In this document: piece by piece, positions 54,246-62,862 of the stretch
Layout of the letters: every line of letters starts with the position of its first letter
How positions within the stretch are numbered: position 1 is the stretch's first letter
Assembly (NCBI RefSeq): GCF_014174375.1
Contig: NZ_JABEQE010000009.1
Coordinates: forward strand, 1-64,000
Length of the DNA: 64,000 nt
Source: Gluconacetobacter asukensis
GTDB lineage: Bacteria > Pseudomonadota > Alphaproteobacteria > Acetobacterales > Acetobacteraceae
Direction: 5' to 3'
Notes under the pieces: generated by a model
What the model saw: only the letters and a program-made list of their open reading frames with translations
Told to the model about the DNA's origin: nothing
Database searches by the model: none
Translations under genes and position numbers: made by a program

Positions 54246-56114
54246 TCAGGGGTTGCCTCCGCGCTTGCGGACGACGCGGATCGCTATCAGGGCCGCCAGG
54301 CCTGCGAGGATGATGGCGAAGACCAGCTTGATGGGGAGGCCGGACCCGCCCTGTGCCTGCGCCTGGGGCGTCTGCGGTGCGGTGGGGGCCTGGGGCGGCA
54401 CGTTGGCCGTGGCCGCCATCGGTGGTGGTGGAGCCGATATTGCCGGGGTGGTTGCGGCCTGCGGCGGTGGAATCAGCATGGCCGCGTCATCGTCGGACAG
54501 GAAGCCGTCGGTCCTCGGGCGGTTGGCTGCCTGCTGCCAGGCGGTGATTGCGGCCCGCGTGGCCTCACCATAGACGCCGTCCACCACCGTATCGGCCGGC
54601 AGGAGGCCGAGTTCGGCCAGTTTTTTCTGGAGCGCGATGTGGCGATCCAGCGGGCGTTGGCTTTCCATGAGGGCGGCGCCGGAGAGCCGGACGCGATATT
54701 GGGCTGCCAGACGGTCCATGGCGTCGGCGTAACAGGCGGCGCCGTTGGGTGGGATAGCCTGCGCTTCGTCGCCGGGGGCGGGCAGGCCGCAGGATTGGTT
54801 GGCCGTGGTTTCGTCGAGGACGACCTGCTGCCTGAGGTCCTTCCATCCGTCCTGACCGACCTGATGGCGCAATGCGTAATAGACCTGGTCGAACATCAGT
54901 TCGTGCCGTGCGGCCTCGCTGTCCTGGCACAGCATGGTGGCCACGCCGTTGCCGGCCGGCGGAGGGGCGCAGGGGAAATCGGGATGGTACGGCCCGGACG
55001 GCGCGGAGCCGGCGCCCGTGGCGGGGCGGTCGGACAGGAGTGCGCGGGCCTGTGCGGCCGAGATATAATCATTGCGGGTCAGGAAGGCCGCCAGCCCCTG
55101 CGGGAAGGGAAGCGGGGTGCGATCGGCCTTGGAGCAATAGCGGCCGTTCGCGGTTTCCTCGGTGGATTTCAGGCTGCATGGCGATACGCCGAACCCGCTT
55201 TTCGTCGAATTCTGCGCACGCGGCAGCATATGGGCCCAGGCGACGGAAAGCTGGCCGAGGCGGGCGCGGGTGGCGACGTAATAGGCCAGATAGCCATTGG
55301 GCTCCGACCGGCCGGACGCCTCCCATTGCCGGGTCTGCTTTGCCAGATCCTCGACCAGATAGGAACGGTAGGCCGGATCGTCGCTGACATTGGTGAGTTC
55401 GCCGTCGTGATAGCGATAGAGGATCACGGGCGTGAAGGACCCGGCATGCGAGGCGAAGGTGTACAGAAAGGCCTGATCGTAGGTCACGATGACGGGATCA
55501 TGCGCGCCCGGTACCGCGACGATGGCGGGCGGGCCGCCGCCATCCTGCATGCCAAGGTCGGCATGCACCCATTGCCCGTCCGGACCCCGGCCGAAGATGG
55601 AGGTGACCTCGCAGCAATGGGCGCCGCCCGTATAGGCCGAAACCATGATCTGGGGCACGGCCGAGGTGGCATCCAGCCTCTGGATGCTTACCCTCAGGTC
55701 CATGAAGCCCGCATCCTGCCCGTAGGGTGCCAGCGGAAAGGATGCCGGGCGTGCCTGCCCCTTGGCCCTGATGGACAATGTGGCGATGCGGCAGGTGGAT
55801 GATGGATTGGGATCGGCCGGCTGCCATGCCATGGCGGCGCCGCATTGTGTTGAGGGTTTCAGCGTGATGGAGGCTGTCAGCCCGCCGGCGGCGAGATCGA
55901 GCCGGGCGCGGTCGCCGAGGCTTGCCTCTGCCAAAGCCGGCACGATGGTCGAAGCCGCGTGCGCCGGCCGGCCGCCGAGGGACAGTATGACAAGGGCGAG
56001 CAGGCCGGAGACGGCAAGTCGGTGTCCGGTTGCGGCATCGTGAAGAAATGGCTGGGACATCAAGCTGCTCTTTCCGATTGAGGGTTCCGGCGACGTTCTG
56101 CCTGGAAACGTCAT
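54246..56114 (-). CDS. Exported protein with LprI-like and peptidoglycan-binding-like regions, 622 aa
   Basis: Not clearly assigned. A signal peptide is predicted (LAVSGLLALVILSLGGRPAHA, ~33-53). A long beta-rich N-terminal half contains TGGAHCCEVTSIFG. A cysteine-rich helical region (~395-485: MLCQDSEAARHELMFDQVYY...SCGLP...ACYADAMDRLAAQY) resembles LprI/DUF1311 domains. A peptidoglycan-binding-like segment follows (~500-550: LQKKLAELGLLPADTVVDGVYGEATRAAITAWQ), then a Pro/Ala/Gln-rich linker and a C-terminal TM (KLVFAIILAGLAALIAI). So it is probably an envelope protein anchored at both ends of the periplasm. Its ATG overlaps the upstream stop by 4 bp; ATG 56060 is an alternative start nearer the signal peptide. 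Confidence 0.75.
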   Translation of the reverse strand: MTFPGRTSPEPSIGKSSLMSQPFLHDAATGHRLAVSGLLALVILSLGGRPAHAASTIVPALAEASLGDRARLDLAAGGLTASITLKPSTQCGAAMAWQPADPNPSSTCRIATLSIRAKGQARPASFPLAPYGQDAGFMDLRVSIQRLDATSAVPQIMVSAYTGGAHCCEVTSIFGRGPDGQWVHADLGMQDGGGPPAIVAVPGAHDPVIVTYDQAFLYTFASHAGSFTPVILYRYHDGELTNVSDDPAYRSYLVEDLAKQTRQWEASGRSEPNGYLAYYVATRARLGQLSVAWAHMLPRAQNSTKSGFGVSPCSLKSTEETANGRYCSKADRTPLPFPQGLAAFLTRNDYISAAQARALLSDRPATGAGSAPSGPYHPDFPCAPPPAGNGVATMLCQDSEAARHELMFDQVYYALRHQVGQDGWKDLRQQVVLDETTANQSCGLPAPGDEAQAIPPNGAACYADAMDRLAAQYRVRLSGAALMESQRPLDRHIALQKKLAELGLLPADTVVDGVYGEATRAAITAWQQAANRPRTDGFLSDDDAAMLIPPPQAATTPAISAPPPPMAATANVPPQAPTAPQTPQAQAQGGSGLPIKLVFAIILAGLAALIAIRVVRKRGGNP

Positions 56115-57835
56115 TTCGGCTTTCGGCGGGCGCCTTTTCGCGCGGGTTTGCTGCCGGGTGGCCGGCGGGTCGGTTGCGGGGGCGGTGCCATGAGGTTCAT
56201 GAGAAGGGCCATGATGTCTTCGTCGGCTCCGTCCGGCATGTCTTCGTCTATTGTGAACGAGGCGGCAAGCCGTGCCTCCAGTGTCTGGTCGATGATCGCC
56301 GCCATCACCGGTATGCGCCGGAGCGGGTCGCCCTGGCTGATTGCGCGTGCGGTCATCGCGAAGGAGGGGGCCTCAGGATCGCCCTGGTCCTTCAGGAGCA
56401 GCGCCGTCCGGGCGATGATGGAAGCCCAGAAATCCCGACGTGTTTCAAGCCAGGTCCATAATGCATGCGCGCGGGCCGTGCTGGTGGTCTCGGTTCCGTC
56501 GAATATGTCGTCATTATCCTCGATCCAGTTGGCGATCATGGGATAGGAAGGGGGCCAGTCCTCGCTCGCGGCAACGAGTGTCTCACGCTCCTCCGGATCG
56601 AGGGAGGCAAGGGCGTTTTCCGGATCGTACGCGCTCAACATTGCCTGGACGGAGGCGTCCTGCGTCGGGCGAAGAGATGTCAGGGCGCAGATCTCCGCGA
56701 CATCGGCCAGGCCGGGCGCCGGATAGACGGCATTCTTACGCCCCTCCGCCAGGGCGAAGCTCAGGGCGGCCTGGATATAGTCCAGCGAGACGTCGCCCTC
56801 GCCGCCCAGGGCTGAAATCTGCTGCAGGAGGCCACGCTGCTCCGCCGCGTTGGCGCAGGGGACGACATAGGCGTCCTTTACGCCAAATCCCTGCTTGAGC
56901 AGGACCATGGCGATTGCCCGGGCCCGGCCTTTCTGAAGCGCGATCGCGAGGCTTTGCGCGCCCGCGCCGTCGATAGGGCTGGAAACGCATCCTACGATCC
57001 GGTGCGATGGCGGGGTGTCCCTGTCCTGGGAAATACCGGACCGGATGGCGTTCCTGATCAGGGCGTCCACGCGCTGCCGAACGGGGTCGTCGACGATCCA
57101 GCTTCTCAGAACCGCCAGGCGGCCGAGGGCCTGCGGACTGAGTCTGCCGGCGGCCAGACGATCGGTCAGGCCTTCGAGGGCGCCGCTCCGGACCTGTTCG
57201 GACGTATCGAGAAGCCAGGCGCAGGCCAGTTGTTCGAAGCGCGTGTCGGGATTCGCGGCGGCGACCTTGCACAACAGGAATCTGGCGTCAGGGGGGATGC
57301 CGGGCAGGATTTCGGCAAATGCCTGATGCAGGATCGAGGGATCGTCGCCGACATCGTTCAGGAGGCTTTCGGATATCTTTGCGAACGCGGCTTCGGGATT
57401 GGTTTCGTCCCCTGGGGGAAGTGAGGCCGTTTCCTGAAGGATGGCCTGCTCGTCGGGCGCCAGACCTGCCGGGACGGGAAGGCCGGCCCTGACATAGCAT
57501 CGGGTTATCGCGATGTTGCCGCCCACCGTGACCGCCCCTTTCCGGGACAGGTCGACCAGATGGTGCGATACGGCATCGAGACACCGTTTGCCGAAACGCT
57601 GGCCGCCTTCCCGCGCCATGCGGGCCTGGTCGAGCGTCATCGTCAGGAGCGCACACAGTGCCTCGTCCGGATCGTCGCCGGCCGGTGTGGAGGCGATCTC
57701 CTGCGCAAGGGCCTGGACATTCCGTGGGTCGGTGGCAAGCGCGCGGGCTGATTCCGTCTGCATTTCGTGAAACAGGTGGTCCACACCCGGTGGTGGAGAG
57801 GAGGTGCGCGGCGGACCGGGTTTCCTGGTGGCCAT
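56111..57835 (-). CDS. Hypothetical helical-repeat protein, 574 aa
   Basis: Function unknown. No signal peptide or TM. Many short helices with Ala/Leu/Arg periodicity (for example LLDTSEQVRSGALEGLTDRLAAGRLSPQALGRLAVL) suggest HEAT-like repeats. A central region (~290-345, HRIVGCVSSPIDGAGAQSLAIALQKGRARAIAMVLLKQGFGVKDAYVV) resembles a segment of uncharacterised SEC-C/UPF0149-type helical proteins only loosely. The C terminus is a basic Pro/Arg/Lys tail. Translationally coupled to the exported protein downstream (ATGA overlap), so they may act together. Confidence 0.7.
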   Translation of the reverse strand: MATRKPGPPRTSSPPPGVDHLFHEMQTESARALATDPRNVQALAQEIASTPAGDDPDEALCALLTMTLDQARMAREGGQRFGKRCLDAVSHHLVDLSRKGAVTVGGNIAITRCYVRAGLPVPAGLAPDEQAILQETASLPPGDETNPEAAFAKISESLLNDVGDDPSILHQAFAEILPGIPPDARFLLCKVAAANPDTRFEQLACAWLLDTSEQVRSGALEGLTDRLAAGRLSPQALGRLAVLRSWIVDDPVRQRVDALIRNAIRSGISQDRDTPPSHRIVGCVSSPIDGAGAQSLAIALQKGRARAIAMVLLKQGFGVKDAYVVPCANAAEQRGLLQQISALGGEGDVSLDYIQAALSFALAEGRKNAVYPAPGLADVAEICALTSLRPTQDASVQAMLSAYDPENALASLDPEERETLVAASEDWPPSYPMIANWIEDNDDIFDGTETTSTARAHALWTWLETRRDFWASIIARTALLLKDQGDPEAPSFAMTARAISQGDPLRRIPVMAAIIDQTLEARLAASFTIDEDMPDGADEDIMALLMNLMAPPPQPTRRPPGSKPARKGARRKPK

Positions 57836-57881
57836 ACTGTTCCTTCAGGATCGCGAAGGGCAGGACGCCCCCGGATGGATC

Positions 57882-57908
57882 TGTTTTTCCGATATTGAAC
57901 GAAAAACA
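57882..57908. promoter_or_regulatory. Inverted repeat in the divergent region before nitronate monooxygenase
   Basis: Perfect 8-bp arms TGTTTTTC (57882-57889) and GAAAAACA (57901-57908), 11 bases apart, in the 139-bp gap between the helical-repeat gene and the plus-strand monooxygenase. A possible operator; no regulator gene is adjacent. Confidence 0.4.
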
Positions 57909-57974
57909 CTATGAATTGGTTCTGGGGCGGGTCAACTGTAACCGCCTGGTCCGGCGGTGGCGGGGGCGCGATTC

Positions 57975-59060
57975 ATGTCGGGTTTCGATCGTATCGATCT
58001 GGCTTTTCCGCTGATCCAGGCGCCGATGGCTGGGGTTTCCACGCCGGTGCTGGCAGCTTCGGTCTCCGATGCCGGCGGTCTTGGGTCCATCGGTGTCGGC
58101 GGGGCCGATGCGGCTGGGGCACGTCGGATGATCGCGGAAATCCGGGAGCGGACCGATCGTCCGTTCAATGTGAACCTGTTCGTCCATCCGGCACCGCGCC
58201 GCGATCCGGCGCGGGAGGAGGCGTGGTGTGCGTGGCTTGCGCCCGTGTTCGCCACGTTCGATATGCCGGCGCCGGCATTATTGCGTGCGCCTTACAGGAG
58301 CTTTGCCGACGATCCGGAGATGCTGGACATGCTGCGGGTGGTTCGGCCGCCGGTGATCAGCTTCCATTTCGGGTTGCCCCCGGCGGATATCGTCGCGGTG
58401 CTGCGGGCGGCCGGGGCGGTGCTGCTGGCCACCGCGACCAGTGTGGAGGAAGCGCGCGCGGCCGAGGAGGCCGGCATGGACGCGATTATCGCGCAGGGGA
58501 TCGAGGCCGGCGGTCATCGCGGGATGTTCGACCCTGCCGCGCCTGACGATGCGCTGGGCACCTTCGTGCTGACCCGCCTGCTGGCCCGGCAGTGTCGATG
58601 CCCGGTGATTGCCGCCGGCGGGATCATGGATGGGGCGGGCATTGCGGCCGCGCTCGATCTGGGCGCCGTTGCCGCCCAGATGGGGACGGCTTTTATCCTG
58701 TGTCCGGAATCCGCTGCCGATGCGGCCTATCGCGCGGCGCTGATGGGGCCGGCGGCCTTTCATACGCGGCTGACCAGCCTGATTTCCGGCCGCCCGGCGC
58801 GGGCGCTGGTGAACCGTTTCACCGCCCTGGGCGACGGGGGCAACGTGCCGGTTCCGCCGGATTATCCCGTGGCCTACGATGCGGGCAAGGCGCTTAATGC
58901 CGCCGCCAAAGCGTGTGGAGAAGCCGGGTTCGGTGCCCAATGGGCCGGGCAGGGGGCGCCCATGGCGCGATCCATGCCAGCGGCGCAACTGGTCGCCTGT
59001 CTGCGGGACGAACTTGCGGCTGCCCGTGCGGAGGCAAAGGCTTTGCCGGATCGGCGGTAG
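57975..59060 (+). CDS. Nitronate monooxygenase (2-nitropropane dioxygenase family)
   Basis: 361-aa FMN-dependent TIM-barrel enzyme. FPLIQAPMAGVSTP at the N terminus, VNLFVHP, SFHFGLP, the catalytic-histidine loop QGIEAGGHRGMF, and the phosphate-binding PVIAAGGIMDG and GTAFILCPES match class I nitronate monooxygenases. It oxidises toxic propionate 3-nitronate or other alkyl nitronates. ATG 57975 fits the family start; a GTG six codons earlier is also in frame. Confidence 0.93.
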   Translation: MSGFDRIDLAFPLIQAPMAGVSTPVLAASVSDAGGLGSIGVGGADAAGARRMIAEIRERTDRPFNVNLFVHPAPRRDPAREEAWCAWLAPVFATFDMPAPALLRAPYRSFADDPEMLDMLRVVRPPVISFHFGLPPADIVAVLRAAGAVLLATATSVEEARAAEEAGMDAIIAQGIEAGGHRGMFDPAAPDDALGTFVLTRLLARQCRCPVIAAGGIMDGAGIAAALDLGAVAAQMGTAFILCPESAADAAYRAALMGPAAFHTRLTSLISGRPARALVNRFTALGDGGNVPVPPDYPVAYDAGKALNAAAKACGEAGFGAQWAGQGAPMARSMPAAQLVACLRDELAAARAEAKALPDRR

Positions 59061-59087
59061 CGGTTCACCCGACGGGCGTCGCGCATT

Positions 59088-60230
59088 CTATGTGACGAGC
59101 AGGTGGGGCACGATGGGTGAGACATGGCGGATGACGGTGTCGGCACTTTCGCGCACCGTCAGCCCGGCGAAATGGCTGCCGACGATCCAGGCCCCGATGG
59201 AGGCGGTGACGCCGTCTATGCGGTGATCGGCATAATGCTGATAGATGCGGGGATAATCGCCATAGGTGCCGGGTTCCAGCGCCAGCGTTTCCGTGCCGGA
59301 GACGATGCGGACATTTTCGCCGCCGCGTGCGTGGATGGGCTTTTCGACGTAGCGCTCCATGCCGTCCGGCGTCCAGGCGGCAGGCAGAAGGAGCGGATGG
59401 CCGGGATGGCGCTGCCATAGCGCGGGCAGGAGCGCCTTGTTGGAGAGAAGGGCCGCCCAGGGCGGATTGAGAAACCGGCAGCCGCATTGGCGCAGATGGC
59501 GGGCGCCCGCATCGCGGAACATCAACTCCCACGGATACATGCGGATCATGGAGCGGATGATGCGGCCGCGATGCAGCAATTGTCCGTCGGTGCTGATTTC
59601 GAGATCGCGCAATTCGCAATGCACCGCCTCGAGCCCGGCCTGCCGCGCCCAGTCGGCATAGTAGCGGGCATGGACCGCGTCCTCTCGATTGTCGGGGTAG
59701 GGAACGACATGGACGATATCGTCCACGCGGCCCTGGGCGCGGAGGGCCATCAGGTGGTTGACCAGTGCGGCTTCGCTGAGGGCGCGGTCGGCTTCGGCGG
59801 GATGGGTCGCGCGCCGCCATGCGGCCTGCATGCGCGTGCTTTCCGGCAGGGTGGCGGGCGTATCGGCGTTATATTCGATCAGTTTCGGCTGCCCGTCCTG
59901 CCATGCGAAATCGAAGCGGCCGATCAGGAAGGCATCGCGGCGTTCCCAGGAGTCGCGCACCACCGGCTGCATGGCCTCGGGAATGCGGAATGCGTCCAGG
60001 CCGCGCCGTGTGCGGACGGCCTCGTCCACCAGGTCGAGGCACATTCGGTGCAGACTCTCGGCCGCGCGGCGCAGGGTTTCGGCGGCGACCGGCGTGATGG
60101 CGTAACAGACGTCTTCACGCCAGGCGAAGCTGCCGTCATCGTTGCGGTAATAAGTGTAGCCGATGGCGTCGGCCTGGCCGGGCCAATCGGCGCGGGGGGT
60201 GGACGCAATGCGCGTGATGCCGGAGGCCAT
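59088..60230 (-). CDS. Glutathionylspermidine synthase-like ATP-grasp protein (YgiC/YjfC family)
   Basis: 380-aa protein of the GspS C-terminal domain family, without an amidase domain. Recognisable blocks: YTYYRNDDGSFAWREDVCY, RFDFAWQDGQPKLIEYNADTPATLPES, LLSNKALLPALWQRHPGHP, VEKPIHARGGENV and the C-terminal IGAWIVGSHFAGLTVRES...PIVPHLLV. Such proteins ligate an amine to a peptide in E. coli GspS; the YgiC/YjfC group has no proven substrate. The start at 60230 fits the family but has no purine-rich ribosome site, hinting at coupling to the gene 13 bp upstream. Confidence 0.87.
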   Translation of the reverse strand: MASGITRIASTPRADWPGQADAIGYTYYRNDDGSFAWREDVCYAITPVAAETLRRAAESLHRMCLDLVDEAVRTRRGLDAFRIPEAMQPVVRDSWERRDAFLIGRFDFAWQDGQPKLIEYNADTPATLPESTRMQAAWRRATHPAEADRALSEAALVNHLMALRAQGRVDDIVHVVPYPDNREDAVHARYYADWARQAGLEAVHCELRDLEISTDGQLLHRGRIIRSMIRMYPWELMFRDAGARHLRQCGCRFLNPPWAALLSNKALLPALWQRHPGHPLLLPAAWTPDGMERYVEKPIHARGGENVRIVSGTETLALEPGTYGDYPRIYQHYADHRIDGVTASIGAWIVGSHFAGLTVRESADTVIRHVSPIVPHLLVT

Positions 60231-60243
60231 GGGGAAAAGACGG

Positions 60244-60627
60244 TTATTCGCCGCCGCCCCCATGGCCGGCGGCGCTGGCGCCGAAACCGGCATGGCCTGC
60301 TGATTCCGCCTCGCCGCTGCTGCCGCCCGCGCGCGGGGCGTCGTCGTTATCGCTGCCGCGGCTGCTGGTGGGGATGAAGAAGGCTCCCCCGCCGGAAGCA
60401 TGGTATGAGTGGTGCTGCTGGTGATCGCAATCCTGCGGCTTGCGGCCCTGCGGATCGTCCGGCCGGGTGCCGGCTGCTGCCGTGGGCTGGCCTTGCGCGG
60501 CGGGAGCATCCTGACGGCAGGCCTGGTCGTCCGCCAGGTGACGTGCGTCGATCAGGAACGCTGTCGCGCCGGCCGCCCCCATCGCTCCTGCGGCTGCCAC
60601 AAGAATGATTGTCCTGGGTTTGGTCAT
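60244..60627 (-). CDS. Small exported/membrane protein, YgiB (DUF1190)-like, 127 aa
   Basis: N-terminal hydrophobic segment (TIILVAAAGAMGAAGATAFLI, ~6-26), then a cysteine-containing DQACRQDAP stretch and a low-complexity His/Gln/Gly/Ser-rich tail with AFFIPTSS. In layout and context (directly upstream of a YgiC-like synthase) it resembles YgiB/DUF1190 proteins, but it is shorter and identity is loose. Probably anchored at the inner membrane with its tail in the periplasm. AGGA precedes the ATG by about 10 bases. Confidence 0.65.
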   Translation of the reverse strand: MTKPRTIILVAAAGAMGAAGATAFLIDARHLADDQACRQDAPAAQGQPTAAAGTRPDDPQGRKPQDCDHQQHHSYHASGGGAFFIPTSSRGSDNDDAPRAGGSSGEAESAGHAGFGASAAGHGGGGE

Positions 60628-60670
60628 TGAAAAGGTCCTGACAACAGGTGCCGCTCCGTCACGGGTGCAC

Positions 60671-61927
60671 TCATTCCGGCGCCACGGTGCGGGTGGCGAG
60701 CGTGCGCATGCCGTCGGAGATCCGGTCGCGCAACTGGCGCAGCTGCGCTTCCTGCTTGCGGGTGCGCTCGACGGCCAGGCGGTCGTTCTCCGCCATTTCG
60801 GCCAGGGCCTGCGTCACCTTGTCGGCCGCCTGGGACAGGGCTTCGATCTGGCGCGGATCGACCCCGCGCTGGGCGGCCGTGGTGCGGGCGGCTTCCAGCG
60901 CGCCGTCGGCCACCAGGCCCAGCACCTGGCGATCGGCCTCGTTGAGCTTGTCGCGGGCGGCGGCGGCATGGCGATTGTCGACCTGCCCGACGGCGACGGC
61001 GCAGGCGGCCTTGAGGTTGGGAATGGTCTTGGTCAGGGCCGAATGCAGGGCCACGATCCGGGCCTCGGCGGCCTCGCGCGTGCTCTTGAGCATCGGCACG
61101 GTCAGGGCCGCGCGCATCAGGCCCTCGCGCTGTTCGGCGAGGTGCCCCGCGAAATTGGCCAGCCGGCCGCGCAGTTCCATGACCTCGGCCGCATCCACCG
61201 GGTCGTTGGTGGCCAGCGCGTGCCGTCGCAGGCTCTCGGCCTCCTGCTGTCCACGTTCCAGGGCCAGTTGGCCGGCGGCGATGTCGATGTTCAGTTCGCG
61301 CACCGCGTGCCGCAGGGCCTGGTACATCGATTCGAAATTCTCGATATTGCGCTTCAGGTCCGCGATGGTGGTGCGGGCCTTCGCTTCCTGCTGGTCCATC
61401 AGGGTGGTGAAACGCTTGCGGTTTTCGGCGAAGCCGGACAGCGCGTCCTTCGCTCCGCCGACCAGGCCGCCGATGCGGGCCAGCAGGCCGCCGGGCCGCG
61501 CGCCCTCGCCGCTGGCGATCTTGCGCAGGTCGCCGATGCGCAGGATCTTCACCCCGTCCAGGACCGAGGCCGCGATGTCGCCCACGGCGTCGGACTGGCC
61601 CAGGGTGCGGCCGGCCAGCATGCGGTCGGCGATGTCCGCAAGCTGGGTCAGCGCGCCGGTACCATGTTCGAGCAGGGTGTTGAGATCGTGGAAATTCACC
61701 ATGTCCGCGCGCCGATGGGCCTCGGCGACCATATCGGGGGGCAGCCTGTCCAGTTCCACCAGCCGGGCGAACGTTGCCATCGGCTGGTGCAGCGGGCCTT
61801 CCGAAGCCGCTGCGGGCGGGGGTGCCGATGGTTCGGCGGGCAGGGCGGGCGGTGTGGGTTCGTCCTCGGCATACAGGGCGCTGAGGTCGAGGGGCTTGTC
61901 CTTGTCGGCGTCGTGTTCCGGCGGCAT
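60671..61927 (-). CDS. telA: TelA family protein (toxic anion resistance)
   Basis: 418-aa soluble alpha-helical protein of the TelA/KlaA family. An acidic Pro/Ala-rich N terminus (~50 residues) precedes a long coiled-coil-rich domain; typical segments are FAENRKRFTTLMDQQEAKARTTIADLKRNIENFESMY, MELRGRLANFAGHLAEQREG, LTVPMLKSTREAAEARI, and IPNLKAACAVAVGQVDNR. Linked to tellurite resistance on plasmids and to envelope-acting toxin tolerance in Gram-positives; the molecular role is unsettled. It starts 1 bp after the YbjQ-like gene ends. Confidence 0.92.
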   Translation of the reverse strand: MPPEHDADKDKPLDLSALYAEDEPTPPALPAEPSAPPPAAASEGPLHQPMATFARLVELDRLPPDMVAEAHRRADMVNFHDLNTLLEHGTGALTQLADIADRMLAGRTLGQSDAVGDIAASVLDGVKILRIGDLRKIASGEGARPGGLLARIGGLVGGAKDALSGFAENRKRFTTLMDQQEAKARTTIADLKRNIENFESMYQALRHAVRELNIDIAAGQLALERGQQEAESLRRHALATNDPVDAAEVMELRGRLANFAGHLAEQREGLMRAALTVPMLKSTREAAEARIVALHSALTKTIPNLKAACAVAVGQVDNRHAAAARDKLNEADRQVLGLVADGALEAARTTAAQRGVDPRQIEALSQAADKVTQALAEMAENDRLAVERTRKQEAQLRQLRDRISDGMRTLATRTVAPE

Positions 61928-61928
61928 T

Positions 61929-62843
61929 TCAGATATCCAGCGACAGGGTCAGGGTGGGAGCGAGGTCGAAATCGGGGTCGGGCTGGCCGGTGTCGAGCAT
62001 GGCGGTTCCGACCGCCAGGAATTCGACGATATGGTCGCCCCAGACATGGGATTCTTCCTGCAGGCGGGTGCCGATGATCTCGTTGGCGCCGCTGGCGGCG
62101 GCGTGGGCGGTCATGCGCTCCATCGCGGCCTCGCGGGCCGTGTAATAGGCCTGGGTGAACAGGTCCAGTTCCACGCACTGGCCGGTCTGGCGCAGCGTGG
62201 TCAGCAGGCTGCGCCGGGGAATATGCTGGACGCAGCAGCCGATGACCAGATCCAGCGGCCGGCGGCCGGCCTTGAGCGCCAGGGCGAAATCCTGGCCGGA
62301 CAGGTCGGACGTGAAGGGGCGCCCGTCGGGGCGGCGGTAGCCGGGATGCCCGTCCTGATGGACGATGGCGCTGCCGAAGGCGCGGAATTCCAGCATGCCG
62401 GAATCGGCAAGCTGCGCGATTTCCAGGCGCGTGCCGACGATTCCGTCCGCGCCCAGCGCCTCGGCCTCGGCCCGCATGATCTCGACCGCCTTTTCGCGTG
62501 CGCCATACATGGCGCCGGTGATATCCGTCAGTTCGTAGGCGCTGTTGTTGAGCTGGAAATTCGCCTGGACCTTCCAGATGCTGTTGCCCATGCACAGGCC
62601 GAGCGCGCGGAAGCCCGCATGTTCGACCACCAGCAGTTCACGGACGCTGAAATCGGAGGTGACGACCCCGCTCTGCCGGGCATGGCCTGCCATGAAGCCG
62701 GTGGGCGCGGTCGCGGAGGGGCCGTCGCCGGAGGGCGCGGCACTTGGAGTGGCGGGTGTCTGGTTCCAGCCGGGCGGGCTGGCGGCGGGGTGGCCGGGAC
62801 CGTCGGCCGGGGGAAAGCCCGGCATACCATCGAAAATGCCCAT
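61929..62843 (-). CDS. Protein with two YbjQ-like (heavy-metal-binding/DUF74) domains, 304 aa
   Basis: A ~50-residue Pro/Gly/Ala-rich N terminus precedes two repeats of the YbjQ fold. Repeat 1 ends EALGADGIVGTRLEIAQL...MLEFRAFGSAI (~130-160); repeat 2 ends ASGANEIIGTRLQEESHVWGDHIVEFLAVGTAM (~250-285). YbjQ domains form pentamers; the metal-binding annotation of the family is predicted rather than proven. No signal peptide, so cytosolic. 19 bp after the related gene upstream, and likely co-assembled with it or with TelA. Confidence 0.8.
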   Translation of the reverse strand: MGIFDGMPGFPPADGPGHPAASPPGWNQTPATPSAAPSGDGPSATAPTGFMAGHARQSGVVTSDFSVRELLVVEHAGFRALGLCMGNSIWKVQANFQLNNSAYELTDITGAMYGAREKAVEIMRAEAEALGADGIVGTRLEIAQLADSGMLEFRAFGSAIVHQDGHPGYRRPDGRPFTSDLSGQDFALALKAGRRPLDLVIGCCVQHIPRRSLLTTLRQTGQCVELDLFTQAYYTAREAAMERMTAHAAASGANEIIGTRLQEESHVWGDHIVEFLAVGTAMLDTGQPDPDFDLAPTLTLSLDI

Positions 62844-62862
62844 GCGCTGTCGTCTTTCTTCC

